Positions 1-9,389 of a stretch of 49,622 nucleotides of DNA are shown piece by piece; the stretch's first letter is position 1, and each line of letters begins with the position of its first letter. Below the pieces are notes generated by a model. It made no database searches. It was not told where the DNA came from and saw only the letters and a program-made list of their open reading frames with translations. Position numbers and translations under genes: made by a program. This stretch comes from CAJXVY01 sp031580995 (GTDB lineage Bacteria; Actinomycetota; Actinomycetes; Actinomycetales; Microbacteriaceae), in NCBI GenBank assembly GCA_031580995.1, contig JAVLCC010000008.1, positions 1-49,622 on the forward strand, written 5' to 3'.

Positions 1-27
1 ATAGAAAAACACAGCAAAAGCGGAGTA

Positions 28-58
28 TTGTCTTTACTGAACAGTGCAAGACTATAGG
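28..58 (+). promoter_or_regulatory. possible promoter of the RND transporter gene
   Basis: TTGTCT at 28-33 and TATAGG at 53-58 resemble -35 and -10 boxes separated by 19 bp, somewhat longer than the usual 17. They lie just upstream of the ribosome binding site of the first gene. The match is partial and rests only on reading the sequence. The first 27 nt show nothing else recognisable. Confidence 0.22.
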
Positions 59-78
59 GGCATTCCCCAGGAGGAAAC

Positions 79-3000
79 TTGTCTAAACTCGCCAATTTAT
101 CTCTGGCAAACAGAATCGTCGTAGCTTTACTAACCCTCTTAGTTGCAGTTGGGGGACTACTGTCCCTATCTTCACTGAAGCAAGAATTAATCCCATCCAT
201 CCAGTTCCCAACTGCAGCTGTAGTCACCCCATACCCAGGTGCTTCACCTGAGATTGTGGATGAGCAGGTATCGCAGGTTTTGGAATCCAGCATCACAAGC
301 CTCGAGGGAATTGACTCAACCAGTGCGACCTCATCGCAAGGGTTGAGTGTTATCACTGCAACTTTTGAATTTGGAAAAACCACCGAAGAGATAACTGATG
401 CGCTTTCTTCTTCAGTGAATTCAATTGAGGGAAGTCTTCCAGCAGATGTCACACCGCAGGTGATTGCGGGATCTTTTGATGAGGTGCCGATTATTGTCTT
501 GGCAGTCAGCGCCAATGATGGTGATAACGAAGCAATTGCCAAAGAATTAGAAGATCTAGCTCCCTCTTTGTTTAGGCAGGTCGATGGGGTCAGAGATGTT
601 GCAATCAGTGGCGCTCGGGAAAAGCGCATTGAAATGGATATCGACCAACAAGCACTTGCAAGCTTTGGACTTACTCAGCAAAGCATTACAACCGCTTTAG
701 AGCAAAACGGTTTGGTTTTGCCAGCGGGAACACTTGAAGACGAAGAGGGAACAATCGCCGTTGAGGTCGGTTCCAGAGTTGAAACCGTTGAAGATTTCGA
801 AGCACTGCCACTACTAAACTCAGGCCAACCTGGTGTGGTGCTGATCAGTGACGTTGCAGATGTTTCCTTAATAGATGCGCCAATTTCATCAATTTCGCGC
901 GTGAATGGCTCTGAATCGCTGGCAGTTTCAATTACCAAGACTCCCGATGGAAACAGTGTTGATGTTTCCAATGGCGTCACAGATTTGATTGCAGAGCTTG
1001 AAGAGGGTCTCAGCAAACCGGTGACTGTCACCACAACCCTTGACCAAGCGCCCTTCATTGAAAAATCAATTGAGGATCTGACAACTGAAGGTCTCTTGGG
1101 TCTCAGCTTTGCAGTTTTGGTAATCCTCGTGTTCTTGCTGAGTGTGAAATCAACGATTATCACCGCGGTATCCATTCCAACATCGGTTTTGATTACCTTT
1201 ATTGGTTTATCAGTAGCGGATTTCTCGCTAAACATTTTGACCCTGGGTGGTCTAACAATTGCCATTGGTCGAGTGGTTGATGACTCAATTGTTGTGATTG
1301 AAAACATCAACAGGCACCTGTCTTATGGAAAACAAAAACTAGAAGCCATCAAAACAGCAGTGAAAGAAGTTGCTGGAGCAATCACCTCCTCAACCATTAC
1401 TAACGCCGCTGTGTTTGTGCCAATTGGTTTGGTTGGTGGAATCGTCGGAGAACTGTTTAGACCATTCGCATTCACGGTTGCATTAGCGCTTTTGGCCTCA
1501 CTGCTGGTATCGCTGACAATCATCCCAGTGCTTGCCTACTGGTTCTTGGGCATGAGTAAAAAGCTCAAAAAAGCACAGGCTGAAAACCCAGATGGTTTTG
1601 AACAGCGCCAGAGAGAGCAGCAAGAGGTTCAGGAGCAGAAAGGCTTCCTCCAAAAAGGCTACGTGCCAATTTTGAAAACTACCACCGATCACCCCTGGGT
1701 CACTTTGACCGCATCACTGCTGGTTTTGGGCTACACATTTTCGCTGGTCCCCCAGCTAAGAACTGACTTTTTGGATGACGGAGGAAGTGATCAGTTTGTT
1801 GTGAATCAAGAACTAGCTGGTCAGGCAAGTTTTGAAGAACAAGATGCGGCCGCCAAAGACTTAGAAGAATTGGTTTTGGACATCGAAGGAGTGGACATAG
1901 TTCAGGCCTCGGTTGGCTCAACCGTTGATGGCCGTGTTGCCTTTGGGGCAAGCGCTCAGGGAATTCGATTGACAGTCACCGTCGAAGAAGAGGCTGACAT
2001 CGACGAGGTTCGATCAGAGGTCACCCGTGAAGCAGGTTCCAGAGACGATCTGGGCGATGTTTCAATCAGTGAAGGTGGGGGTGGCTTCGGTGGAAGTGAC
2101 ACCATCGACATTGAAATCGCAAGCGGAAGTGATGAGGATTTGCAAACAACAGTAGATGACGTTGTGTCTGCAATGAGACCGCTGAGTTATGTGGACAACA
2201 TCACGACATCACTTGCAGCTGCGGAGCGCGTGCTGGAGGTTGAGGTTGACCGCGAGGCTGCTGCCGAAATTGGCCTGAGTGAAATTGCCGTAAGTGGCAT
2301 TGTCAGCAACCAACTGCGTCCACAACCTATTGGAGCTTTGAATTTAGAGGGCGATGATGTTGACATCTTTGTCGCAGACCAACAGATTCCCGAAACCATC
2401 GAAGAAGTTGAGAGAATCCAAATCCCAACCGCCACCGGTCCAGTCAGGCTCAGCACTATTGCAAGTGTGGAAGAGGTTTTGAAGCCAACAACCATCACAA
2501 GTGCCTTGGGAGACAGAACTGCCACAGTTTCAATCTCTTCAAACTTTGATGATCTTGGTGCTGTCACAGAGCAAATCACAGAGGCTTTGGATGGAGTGGA
2601 GATACCCGCTGGAACGGATGCCGTTGTTGGTGGGTTGGCAGCTGATCAGGCAGAAAGCTTTGAGCAACTTGGTTTGGCCTTATTGGCGGCCATCGCGATT
2701 ATTTACATAGTTCTGGTGGCGACCTTCGGTTCATTGGTGCAGCCATTGATTCTGCTTGTGAGCATTCCATTTGCAGCCACCGGAGCTTTTGTGATGCTTT
2801 TGATAACAGACATCGCCCTGGCGGTACCGTCTTTGATTGGTCTTTTGTTGCTAACTGGAATTGTTGTTACAAACGCAATTGTCCTGATTGACCTAATCAA
2901 TCAGTATCGACTGCAGGGAAGAAGCGTTCAAGATGCCATGATGAGCGGTTCTCGACAAAGACTGCGTCCTATTCTGATGACCGCATTTGCAACCATCTTT

Positions 3001-3234
3001 GCTCTCACGCCGCTAGCTTTGGGAGTAACCGGCGGCAGTGGATTCATCTCTCAGCCCTTGGCAGTTGTGGTCATCGGTGGATTGTTCTCCTCAACGATTC
3101 TGACTTTGATTTTGGTGCCGGTGCTTTATTGGTTGATTGAGGGAAGATCAGACAGGAAACAAATCCGGATTGAGCGCAGGGAGCAAAACAAGCTCGAGCG
3201 AGCAACCAAGCGAGCCAGACACTCGGAGGAATAG
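79..3234 (+). CDS. RND family efflux transporter permease (AcrB/SwrC-like)
   Basis: This 1051-residue protein has the full HAE1/AcrB length and layout. A TM helix lies at about 10-32, a large extracytoplasmic domain at 35-335, TM helices 2-6 at about 340-495, a charged Gln/Glu/Lys-rich cytoplasmic linker at 495-540, a second extracytoplasmic domain and a final TM bundle from about 865. The TM4 proton-relay signature GRVVDDSIVVIEN at 397-409 keeps both aspartates. TM10 has GIVVTNAIVLID where Gram-negative pumps carry the relay lysine. The start is TTG at 79, set by AGGAGG at 69-74. In Gram-positive relatives such as SwrC/YerP the protein acts in the cytoplasmic membrane as a proton-driven exporter of amphiphiles. 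No membrane-fusion partner is visible, though one could lie upstream of the window. The substrate is unknown. orn follows after 2 nt, so the two are probably cotranscribed. Confidence 0.9.
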   Translation: MSKLANLSLANRIVVALLTLLVAVGGLLSLSSLKQELIPSIQFPTAAVVTPYPGASPEIVDEQVSQVLESSITSLEGIDSTSATSSQGLSVITATFEFGKTTEEITDALSSSVNSIEGSLPADVTPQVIAGSFDEVPIIVLAVSANDGDNEAIAKELEDLAPSLFRQVDGVRDVAISGAREKRIEMDIDQQALASFGLTQQSITTALEQNGLVLPAGTLEDEEGTIAVEVGSRVETVEDFEALPLLNSGQPGVVLISDVADVSLIDAPISSISRVNGSESLAVSITKTPDGNSVDVSNGVTDLIAELEEGLSKPVTVTTTLDQAPFIEKSIEDLTTEGLLGLSFAVLVILVFLLSVKSTIITAVSIPTSVLITFIGLSVADFSLNILTLGGLTIAIGRVVDDSIVVIENINRHLSYGKQKLEAIKTAVKEVAGAITSSTITNAAVFVPIGLVGGIVGELFRPFAFTVALALLASLLVSLTIIPVLAYWFLGMSKKLKKAQAENPDGFEQRQREQQEVQEQKGFLQKGYVPILKTTTDHPWVTLTASLLVLGYTFSLVPQLRTDFLDDGGSDQFVVNQELAGQASFEEQDAAAKDLEELVLDIEGVDIVQASVGSTVDGRVAFGASAQGIRLTVTVEEEADIDEVRSEVTREAGSRDDLGDVSISEGGGGFGGSDTIDIEIASGSDEDLQTTVDDVVSAMRPLSYVDNITTSLAAAERVLEVEVDREAAAEIGLSEIAVSGIVSNQLRPQPIGALNLEGDDVDIFVADQQIPETIEEVERIQIPTATGPVRLSTIASVEEVLKPTTITSALGDRTATVSISSNFDDLGAVTEQITEALDGVEIPAGTDAVVGGLAADQAESFEQLGLALLAAIAIIYIVLVATFGSLVQPLILLVSIPFAATGAFVMLLITDIALAVPSLIGLLLLTGIVVTNAIVLIDLINQYRLQGRSVQDAMMSGSRQRLRPILMTAFATIFALTPLALGVTGGSGFISQPLAVVVIGGLFSSTILTLILVPVLYWLIEGRSDRKQIRIERREQNKLERATKRARHSEE

Positions 3235-3236
3235 GT

Positions 3237-3839
3237 ATGCCCTCAAATTTGGTCTGGGTTGACTGCGAAATGACCGGGTTGGACCTTCAAAAAGATGAGA
3301 TTGTTGAAATTGCAGTAATTGTCACCGACAGTGATCTAAACCTTTTGGATGACGGTCTGCAATTGGTAATCAAACCAAGCCCAGAAGCACTTGCAAACAT
3401 GGGTGAGTTTGTCACCAAGATGCATGAGAAAAGTGGATTACTGCCCGAATTAGATAGCGGCATAACACTTGCTGAGGCAGATAAACAGGTCACCGAATAC
3501 ATAAGTAAGTTCATTGAAGAGCCAAGGACGGCTCCTTTATGCGGGAATTCAATTGGCACCGACCGCATGTTTATCAATCGTCAGCTTCCAGAATTAGATT
3601 CTTTTCTGCACTACAGAAACATTGATGTTTCAAGCCTGAAAGAGCTCTCTCGCCGCTGGTTTCCAAGCGTTTATCAACATCAACCCAAAAAGCAGGGAAA
3701 CCACAGAGCGCTGACTGATATCCAAGAATCAATCATTGAGCTTCGCTATTACCGAGAGGTTGTCTTAGTTGAACAGCCCGGAGCAAAGCCCGAGGAGGCA
3801 AAAGCTGTGGCGGAGCGACTACAAGCTGATACAATTTGA
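3237..3839 (+). CDS. orn: oligoribonuclease
   Basis: This 200-residue DEDDh 3'-5' exonuclease has the usual family length. It degrades 2-5 nt RNA fragments and pGpG-type dinucleotides in the cytoplasm. Motif Exo I is VDCEMTGLD with D9 and E11, Exo II is GNSIGTD ending in D109, and Exo III is NHRALTD with H156 and D161, so all metal ligands and the catalytic histidine are present. The ATG lies 2 nt after the stop of the RND gene, with GGAGGA at 3225-3230 as ribosome binding site inside that gene. tRNA-His follows 26 nt downstream, an arrangement common in actinobacteria. Confidence 0.96.
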   Translation: MPSNLVWVDCEMTGLDLQKDEIVEIAVIVTDSDLNLLDDGLQLVIKPSPEALANMGEFVTKMHEKSGLLPELDSGITLAEADKQVTEYISKFIEEPRTAPLCGNSIGTDRMFINRQLPELDSFLHYRNIDVSSLKELSRRWFPSVYQHQPKKQGNHRALTDIQESIIELRYYREVVLVEQPGAKPEEAKAVAERLQADTI

Positions 3840-3865
3840 TGTCTTCCTAATTCAACGAAGATCTT

Positions 3866-3942
3866 GGTGGGTATAGCTCAGCTGGTAGAGCACCTGGTTG
3901 TGGTCCAGGGGGCCGCGGGTTCAAGTCCCGTTACTCACCCCA
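3866..3942 (+). tRNA. tRNA-His (GTG)
   Basis: The cloverleaf folds cleanly. Acceptor strand 3867-3873 pairs with 3932-3938 (one G-U). U8-A9 are at 3874-3875, the D arm starts at 3876, and anticodon stem CCTGG/CCAGG (3893-3897/3905-3909) frames the loop with anticodon GTG at 3900-3902. The T arm carries GGGTTCAAGTCCC. The extra G-1 that marks tRNA-His is encoded at 3866 opposite C73 at 3939, and the CCA end is encoded at 3940-3942. A run of seven T follows at 3945-3951, and the gatB stop codon on the other strand begins 10 nt after the CCA. Confidence 0.97.
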
Positions 3943-3951
3943 AGTTTTTTT

Positions 3952-5451
3952 CTAGGCTTTCGCCCTTTCCAAAATCAACTCGCGAACTCTTGCAGCATCT
4001 GCTTGCCCGCGCATCTCTTTCATCACAGCACCAATAATTGCTCCAGCAGCCTGTTCTTTGCCAGCCTTAATTTTTTCCAAAACATCCGGTTGTTCAGCAA
4101 GCGCTTTATCAACTGCAGCCGTTAGTGCTCCATCATCGCTGACGACTTCCAATCCCCTGGATGCCATCACCTCAGAAACGTTTCCCTCACCAGCAATAAC
4201 ACCAGCTAAAGCCTCACGAGCCAACCGGTCATTGAGCTTTCCCGACTGAATCATCTCTTCCAGTTCAGCCACATCTTTAGGAGTGATTTCAAGCTCTGTG
4301 AACTCTTTGCCTTCAACGTTTGCAATGCGAGCTATTTCACCAGTCCACCATTTCTTGGCTGCCTGCGGGGATGCTCCCAAGGACACTGTCTGGTCAACCT
4401 CATCCAACAGGTCAGAATTAACGATGTCTCTGAATTCAAGATCACCCATCCCCCACTCTGATTGCAACCTAACTCTTCTGCTTGCTGGGTTTTCAGGAAG
4501 CAAGGAGCGAATCTTTTCAATCAGCTCATCACTTGGTTGAACTGGAACTAGGTCAGGCTCAGGGAAGTAGCGGTAATCATCAGCATCACTTTTTGGTCTT
4601 CCAGCAGAGGTGTATTTCTTGTCCTCGTGCCAGTGACGTGTCTCTTGAGTAATGCTTCCACCAGATTCCAAAATGTGAGCTTGCCTCTGGATTTCATAGC
4701 GAACCGCATTTTCAACACTTCGCAGAGAGTTAACGTTTTTGGTTTCAGTCCTAGTGCCAAGTTTTTCCTGACCCCTTGGGCGCAGTGAAACGTTTGCATC
4801 ACAGCGAACGTTTCCTCTTTCCATGCGGGCATCACTGACATCCATGGCCCTCACAATTTCACGGATTTGCCTTACATATGCACTTGCTAGCTCGGGAGCT
4901 TCAGCCTCAGCGCCATAAATTGGCTTGGTGACAATCTCGACTAGTGGAACACCAGCCCTGTTGAAATCAACCAAAGAGTGTTCTGCCCCTTGAATACGTC
5001 CGGCACCACCAACGTGAGTTAGCTTTCCGGCGTCTTCTTCCATGTGTGCTCTTTCAATGCCTACGGTGAATACCTTGCCACTAGCTACCGGAACATCTAA
5101 ATCACCTTCATAGGCAATCGGTTCGTCATACTGACTGGTCTGGAAGTTTTTACTCAAATCAGGATAGAAATAGTTTTTTCTTGCGAATCTTCCATCGGCT
5201 GCAATTGAGCAATTCAATGCAAGACCGATAGCAATACTTGATTCAACGGCTTTGCCGTTGACAACTGGCAACGCTCCAGGAAGACCTAAACAAACTGGGC
5301 AGACATTGGTGTTTGGTTCGTTGCCGAAAACATTTGCACACCCGCAGAACATCTTGGTGTTGGTGTTTAGCTCAACGTGCACCTCAAGGCCAATAACAAC
5401 CTCGTATTTCTCGATTGCCTTATCAAAATCCATCAATTCAGCCTTGGCCAT
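3952..5451 (-). CDS. gatB: Asp-tRNA(Asn)/Glu-tRNA(Gln) amidotransferase subunit B
   Basis: This 499-residue GatB is the kinase/tRNA-binding subunit of the amidotransferase that makes Gln-tRNA(Gln), and possibly Asn-tRNA(Asn), from misacylated precursors. The N-terminal cradle domain starts with YEVVIGLEVHVEL. Four cysteines that normally bind zinc occur in FCGCANVFG and NVCPVCLGLPG. The conserved KNYFYPDLSKNFQTSQYD and RMERGNVRCDANVS segments follow. The C-terminal YqeY-like helical domain runs from about 355 to the end. The ATG overlaps the gatA stop by one base (TGATG), which suggests translational coupling. It is the last gene of gatC-gatA-gatB and converges on tRNA-His. Confidence 0.97.
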   Translation of the reverse strand: MAKAELMDFDKAIEKYEVVIGLEVHVELNTNTKMFCGCANVFGNEPNTNVCPVCLGLPGALPVVNGKAVESSIAIGLALNCSIAADGRFARKNYFYPDLSKNFQTSQYDEPIAYEGDLDVPVASGKVFTVGIERAHMEEDAGKLTHVGGAGRIQGAEHSLVDFNRAGVPLVEIVTKPIYGAEAEAPELASAYVRQIREIVRAMDVSDARMERGNVRCDANVSLRPRGQEKLGTRTETKNVNSLRSVENAVRYEIQRQAHILESGGSITQETRHWHEDKKYTSAGRPKSDADDYRYFPEPDLVPVQPSDELIEKIRSLLPENPASRRVRLQSEWGMGDLEFRDIVNSDLLDEVDQTVSLGASPQAAKKWWTGEIARIANVEGKEFTELEITPKDVAELEEMIQSGKLNDRLAREALAGVIAGEGNVSEVMASRGLEVVSDDGALTAAVDKALAEQPDVLEKIKAGKEQAAGAIIGAVMKEMRGQADAARVRELILERAKA

Positions 5452-6950
5452 CAGTTCACCCCCAACTCAGGTGCGAAATCAATCATTCGTTTACCCCATT
5501 GATCGTTGTGAAGCTTTTCAATGCCCGCTGCGGCGGAATACATCAAACCGTCTTTCATGGCTGGAGCCAGAATCTGCAATCCAGAAGGCATGTCATTCTC
5601 CGCTAGTCCGTTAGGAACACTGATTCCTGGGATTCCAGCGAGGTTTGCAGGGATAGTGGCAATGTCGTTTAGATACATTGCCAGTGGATCATCGAGCTTT
5701 TCGCCAAATTTGAATGCGGTGGTTGGAGCAGTTGGTGAAATCAACACATCAGCAGCAGCAAAAGCCTTTTCAAAGTCCCGCTGAATAAGCGTTCTGACCT
5801 TTTGAGCTGAACCGTAATAGGCATCGTAATAACCACTCGATAGCGCATATGTTCCCAAAATAATTCTGCGCTTCACCTCAGGACCAAATCCAGCCTCCCT
5901 GGTGGCTGCCATAACCCTCTCAATTGTTGGGCTTCCCTCAGGCAGAACGCGCTTGCCAAACCTCACCGAGTCAAACCTTGCAAGGTTTGAGGATGCCTCC
6001 GCTGGGAGGATTAGATAATAAGCACTTACGGCATATTCAAAACTTGGGCAGTCAACCTCAACTATCTGCGCACCCGCATCGGTTAGCAACTGAATTGATT
6101 CATCAAAACGTGCTTTGATTCCTGGGTGGAAACCATCACTGGCCAACTGCTTGATAACACCAATACGCAATCCCTTGACGTCGTTGTTTTTAGCAAACTC
6201 TGCCATCTGACCCAGAGACTCAGTCAAAGATGTGGAATCCATTGGGTCATGCCCTGCAATCACATCCTGCAGCATTGCTGCATCGGTGACATCGTTAGTA
6301 ACAGGACCAACCTGATCCAGTGAACTTGCCAAGGCAATAAGTCCATACCTTGAAACAGCGCCATAAGTTGGCTTCGCTCCAACACTTCCGGTCACTGCAG
6401 CAGGAAAGCGAATTGAGCCACCGGTGTCAGAACCAATGGCGATCGGCGCTAGAAAACCACTTACAGCAGATGAAGATCCGCCACCACTACCACCAGGGAT
6501 GCGCTCTAGGTCCCAAGGGTTTTTGCTTGGGCCGTAGGCGCTGAACTCAGTGGATGAACCCATGGCGAATTCGTCTAAGTTGGTTTTGCCTAAAATTGGC
6601 ATGCCAGCGGCTCTAAGTTTGGAAACCACGGTCGAGTCATACTGCGGCAAATAGTTCTCTAAAATCTTGCTACCGGCGGTTGTGATTGCATCGGTTGTTG
6701 TGAGGTTGTCTTTTACGGCTATAGGAACCCCTGTTAGAGCCGAAGGAGCCTCTCCACTCGCAATCATCCGGTCGGCGTTTTCAGCCTGCTCTAAAGCACT
6801 CTCACGGGTTATCTGCAAATAGCTGTTTGTTAGAGGGTTTAGTTTTTCTGATCTGTCCAAAAACAACTTCGTGAGCTCGACCGAGCTTATTTCCTTGTTT
6901 TGAACCATGTGAGCCAGTTCGCTGGCTGGTTTTTTATAAACTTCGCTCAA
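5451..6950 (-). CDS. gatA: Asp-tRNA(Asn)/Glu-tRNA(Gln) amidotransferase subunit A
   Basis: This 499-residue amidase-signature protein supplies ammonia from glutamine to GatB. The Lys-Ser-Ser triad is intact: K80 in GVPIAVKDNL, S155 in PGGSGGGSS, and the nucleophile S179 in GSDTGGSIRFPAA. The start is TTG at 6950, placed 9 nt after GAGGAG, which overlaps the end of gatC. The first in-frame ATG would cost 14 conserved N-terminal residues. It lies between gatC (6 nt away) and gatB (1-nt overlap). Confidence 0.97.
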   Translation of the reverse strand: MSEVYKKPASELAHMVQNKEISSVELTKLFLDRSEKLNPLTNSYLQITRESALEQAENADRMIASGEAPSALTGVPIAVKDNLTTTDAITTAGSKILENYLPQYDSTVVSKLRAAGMPILGKTNLDEFAMGSSTEFSAYGPSKNPWDLERIPGGSGGGSSSAVSGFLAPIAIGSDTGGSIRFPAAVTGSVGAKPTYGAVSRYGLIALASSLDQVGPVTNDVTDAAMLQDVIAGHDPMDSTSLTESLGQMAEFAKNNDVKGLRIGVIKQLASDGFHPGIKARFDESIQLLTDAGAQIVEVDCPSFEYAVSAYYLILPAEASSNLARFDSVRFGKRVLPEGSPTIERVMAATREAGFGPEVKRRIILGTYALSSGYYDAYYGSAQKVRTLIQRDFEKAFAAADVLISPTAPTTAFKFGEKLDDPLAMYLNDIATIPANLAGIPGISVPNGLAENDMPSGLQILAPAMKDGLMYSAAAGIEKLHNDQWGKRMIDFAPELGVN

Positions 6951-6956
6951 TCCTTT

Positions 6957-7253
6957 TTACTCCTCATCCAAAATGGCATTGACTTTGAATTTGCCCTCTG
7001 CTTGATCTGGAGCATTGCTCAAAGCCTGCTGTTGAGAAAGCGATGGTTTGACTTCATCCTCGCGATAAACATTGGCCATTGGAATCGGGTGGGAGGTGGC
7101 GGGGGTGTCCTCGCTGACGGCAGATTTCACCTGGGCCACCGACTCGACGATTACATCCAGCTCCTTGGCTAGTTTTTCAACTTCCTCATCGGTCACTAAA
7201 ATTCGTGCCAAAGAGGCAAGGTGCCGAACGTTTTCAGGGGTAATTTCACTCAT
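6957..7253 (-). CDS. gatC: Asp-tRNA(Asn)/Glu-tRNA(Gln) amidotransferase subunit C
   Basis: This 98-residue GatC stabilises GatA on GatB. The N-terminal helices match the family: MSEITPENVRHLASLARI, then EKLAKELDVIVESVAQV. The extended C-terminal part holds the familiar PATSHPIPMANVYREDEV segment. It is first in the gatCAB unit. ligA ends in the opposite flank, 39 nt upstream, so the whole set may be read through from ligA. No strong ribosome binding site precedes the ATG. Confidence 0.95.
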   Translation of the reverse strand: MSEITPENVRHLASLARILVTDEEVEKLAKELDVIVESVAQVKSAVSEDTPATSHPIPMANVYREDEVKPSLSQQQALSNAPDQAEGKFKVNAILDEE

Positions 7254-7292
7254 TGGTTGCTTTCAGTCAATGTGTCCAAGCTTATAAGCAGT

Positions 7293-9389
7293 TCAAAGCC
7301 CCAAACGGTCTCTGAACTGATCTAGGTCTATTATCTCAACTCCGAGTTGCTCCGCTTTGGTTAGTTTCGAGCCCGCATTAGCCCCGGCTACCAAAAAAGA
7401 AGTCTTTTTACTAACAGAACTTGATGGTTTCCCACCGGCTTGCCTGATGGCATCCTCAACCTCATCGCGAGTCATGCCCTCAAGTGATCCGGTGACGACA
7501 ACAGTCTGACCACTGAGGATTCCGTCATTATTGAGTTGACCAGGGCCCGGATGGCCCTCAATTTCTAATTGAACACCTGCTGCTTTCCAGCGATCGATGA
7601 TTTCCCGATGCCAATCAACTTCGTACCAACTCTTTATGCTCTCGGCCAGAGTTGGCCCAACACCTTCAATTTCGGCGAGCTCTTCTGTCTTGGCTACAAA
7701 TATCCGCTCAATTGAACCAAAATGATCAGCCAGTGCTCTGGCGGCAACAGGTCCAACGTGGCGAATTGATAATGAAACCAAAATTCGCCACAAAGCACTC
7801 TGTTTGGCCTGTTCTAGATTGGCCAACAACTTGATTGCCACCTCACCAGGTTCACCATTTTTTTTCTTGAAATAATCAACTACCTTGGGTTTTCCCTCGG
7901 CATCTAGTTTTTTCTCGCCGGTGTCGGCATCCAAAACATAAGCCCTGATGGGTAGCAAATCATCAAGAGTTAGATCAAAAATATCCGCCTCGCTGAAAAC
8001 AACTGGAGCCTGAGAAGCTGGCTGAGTCAGAGCTGTTGCTGAAACATATCCAAGTGCCTCGATATCCAATGCAGACCTAGAACCCAGATAGGCAATTCGT
8101 TCCCGCAATTGAGCTGGGCAGGATTTGGAATTAGGACACCTGAGATCAACATCGCCCTCTTGCGCCGGAGCTAATTCAGTTCCGCATTCGGGACAATTGC
8201 TGGGCATCACGAATTCTTTTTCGCCTCCGTCCCTGAGTTGCACAACCGGCCCCAAAATTTCAGGGATTACATCCCCTGCTTTTCTCAAAACAACAGTGTC
8301 GCCAATCAGCACTCCTTTGGCCTTCACCACATCTTGGTTATGCAAAGTCGCAAACTCCACTTCGGAGCCCGCGACTTTGATTGGCTCAACAACTGCATAG
8401 GGAGTTGCCCTGCCGGTTCTTCCAATGCTCACCTTTATATCCAAAAGCTTCGTCTGAACTTGCTCGGGAGGGTATTTATATGCAATTGCCCACCTAGGAG
8501 CTCTGGATGTGAATCCAAGCTGTTTTTGTCTTTGCAGTGAATCAACTTTAATGACAACACCATCAATCTCATGCTCCAGTGAATGCCTAAGTTCTAGATG
8601 CTTTGAGATGTAATCCTGGACATCACCCAGGTTTTCAAAAACGGCTGCCCGCTCACTCACCGGTAAGCCCCATGTTTTTAGAAGCTGATAAACATCGCTC
8701 TGGGTTTTTAATCCGTGTTCACTCCATGCTCCAAAACCGTGAACCAAAAGTTTTAATGGTCTGGTTTTGGTTACCTCCGGGTCTTTTTGTCTGAGTGAAC
8801 CACTGGCTCCGTTGCGAGGATTTGCGAAGGGAGCTTTCCCTTTCGCAATCAAGCCCTCGTTTAGTTTTTCGAAATCATCGATTGCGAAATACACCTCTCC
8901 CCTGATTTCAATCTGTTCAGGGTGGCTATCTCCTAAAAGAGTGCTGGGTATTTGCGGAAGGGTATTGGCATTGAGGGTTATATCCTCACCAGTGACACCA
9001 TCTCCCCTGGTGGCAGCGGATACCAATTTGCCATTTAGGTATCGGAGGTTGATGGCAAGACCATCTATTTTTAGTTCACACAGATAAGGCCCAGGCCCAA
9101 CTCGCTCGGCCCAAGATGCTAATTCTTCGAAACTGAATGAGTTATCCAAACTCATCATTGGCTCTAGGTGCTCCACCGGATCAAAGCTGTTTGAGACATT
9201 ACCGCCAACTTCAGCCAGCGGGCTTTGGTCTGAGAGCTCTGGGTATTGAGCCTCTAATTGGGCAAGTTCTTTTTCTAAAGCGTCATATTCCGCATCGCTA
9301 ACAATAGATAAATCTTCGTTGTAATAACTATCCCGATATTTTTTTATAAGCTCTCGAAGCTCAAAAAGTCTCTCTGTCGGGTTAGACAT
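7293..9389 (-). CDS. ligA: NAD-dependent DNA ligase
   Basis: LigA of 698 residues seals nicks in replication and repair using NAD+. Domains in order: Ia (RDSYYNEDLSIVSDAEYD, about 20-38), adenylation domain with the lysine nucleophile in ELKIDGLAINL (about K107), OB fold, four-cysteine zinc finger (CPECG...CPNSKSCPAQ), helix-hairpin-helix region and a C-terminal BRCT domain (TVVVTGSLEGMTRDEVEDAI). Compared with E. coli LigA as I remember it, the HhH region holds an insert of roughly 30 residues rich in Lys/Asp/Gly. I chose ATG 9389 over an in-frame GTG at 9404. The ATG gives the usual MSNPTERLFELRELI start and has GGCGG just upstream. It overlaps the end of mnmA by 8 nt. Confidence 0.97.
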   Translation of the reverse strand: MSNPTERLFELRELIKKYRDSYYNEDLSIVSDAEYDALEKELAQLEAQYPELSDQSPLAEVGGNVSNSFDPVEHLEPMMSLDNSFSFEELASWAERVGPGPYLCELKIDGLAINLRYLNGKLVSAATRGDGVTGEDITLNANTLPQIPSTLLGDSHPEQIEIRGEVYFAIDDFEKLNEGLIAKGKAPFANPRNGASGSLRQKDPEVTKTRPLKLLVHGFGAWSEHGLKTQSDVYQLLKTWGLPVSERAAVFENLGDVQDYISKHLELRHSLEHEIDGVVIKVDSLQRQKQLGFTSRAPRWAIAYKYPPEQVQTKLLDIKVSIGRTGRATPYAVVEPIKVAGSEVEFATLHNQDVVKAKGVLIGDTVVLRKAGDVIPEILGPVVQLRDGGEKEFVMPSNCPECGTELAPAQEGDVDLRCPNSKSCPAQLRERIAYLGSRSALDIEALGYVSATALTQPASQAPVVFSEADIFDLTLDDLLPIRAYVLDADTGEKKLDAEGKPKVVDYFKKKNGEPGEVAIKLLANLEQAKQSALWRILVSLSIRHVGPVAARALADHFGSIERIFVAKTEELAEIEGVGPTLAESIKSWYEVDWHREIIDRWKAAGVQLEIEGHPGPGQLNNDGILSGQTVVVTGSLEGMTRDEVEDAIRQAGGKPSSSVSKKTSFLVAGANAGSKLTKAEQLGVEIIDLDQFRDRLGL

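Noticed and set aside
675..1310. 211-codon open frame antisense to the RND gene
   Set aside because: It is the reverse reading of a clearly conserved transporter, is Ser/Thr/Val-rich without a domain, and has no ribosome binding site.
3943..3954. T-run after tRNA-His as an intrinsic terminator
   Set aside because: Seven T follow the CCA, but no separate hairpin precedes them other than the tRNA itself.
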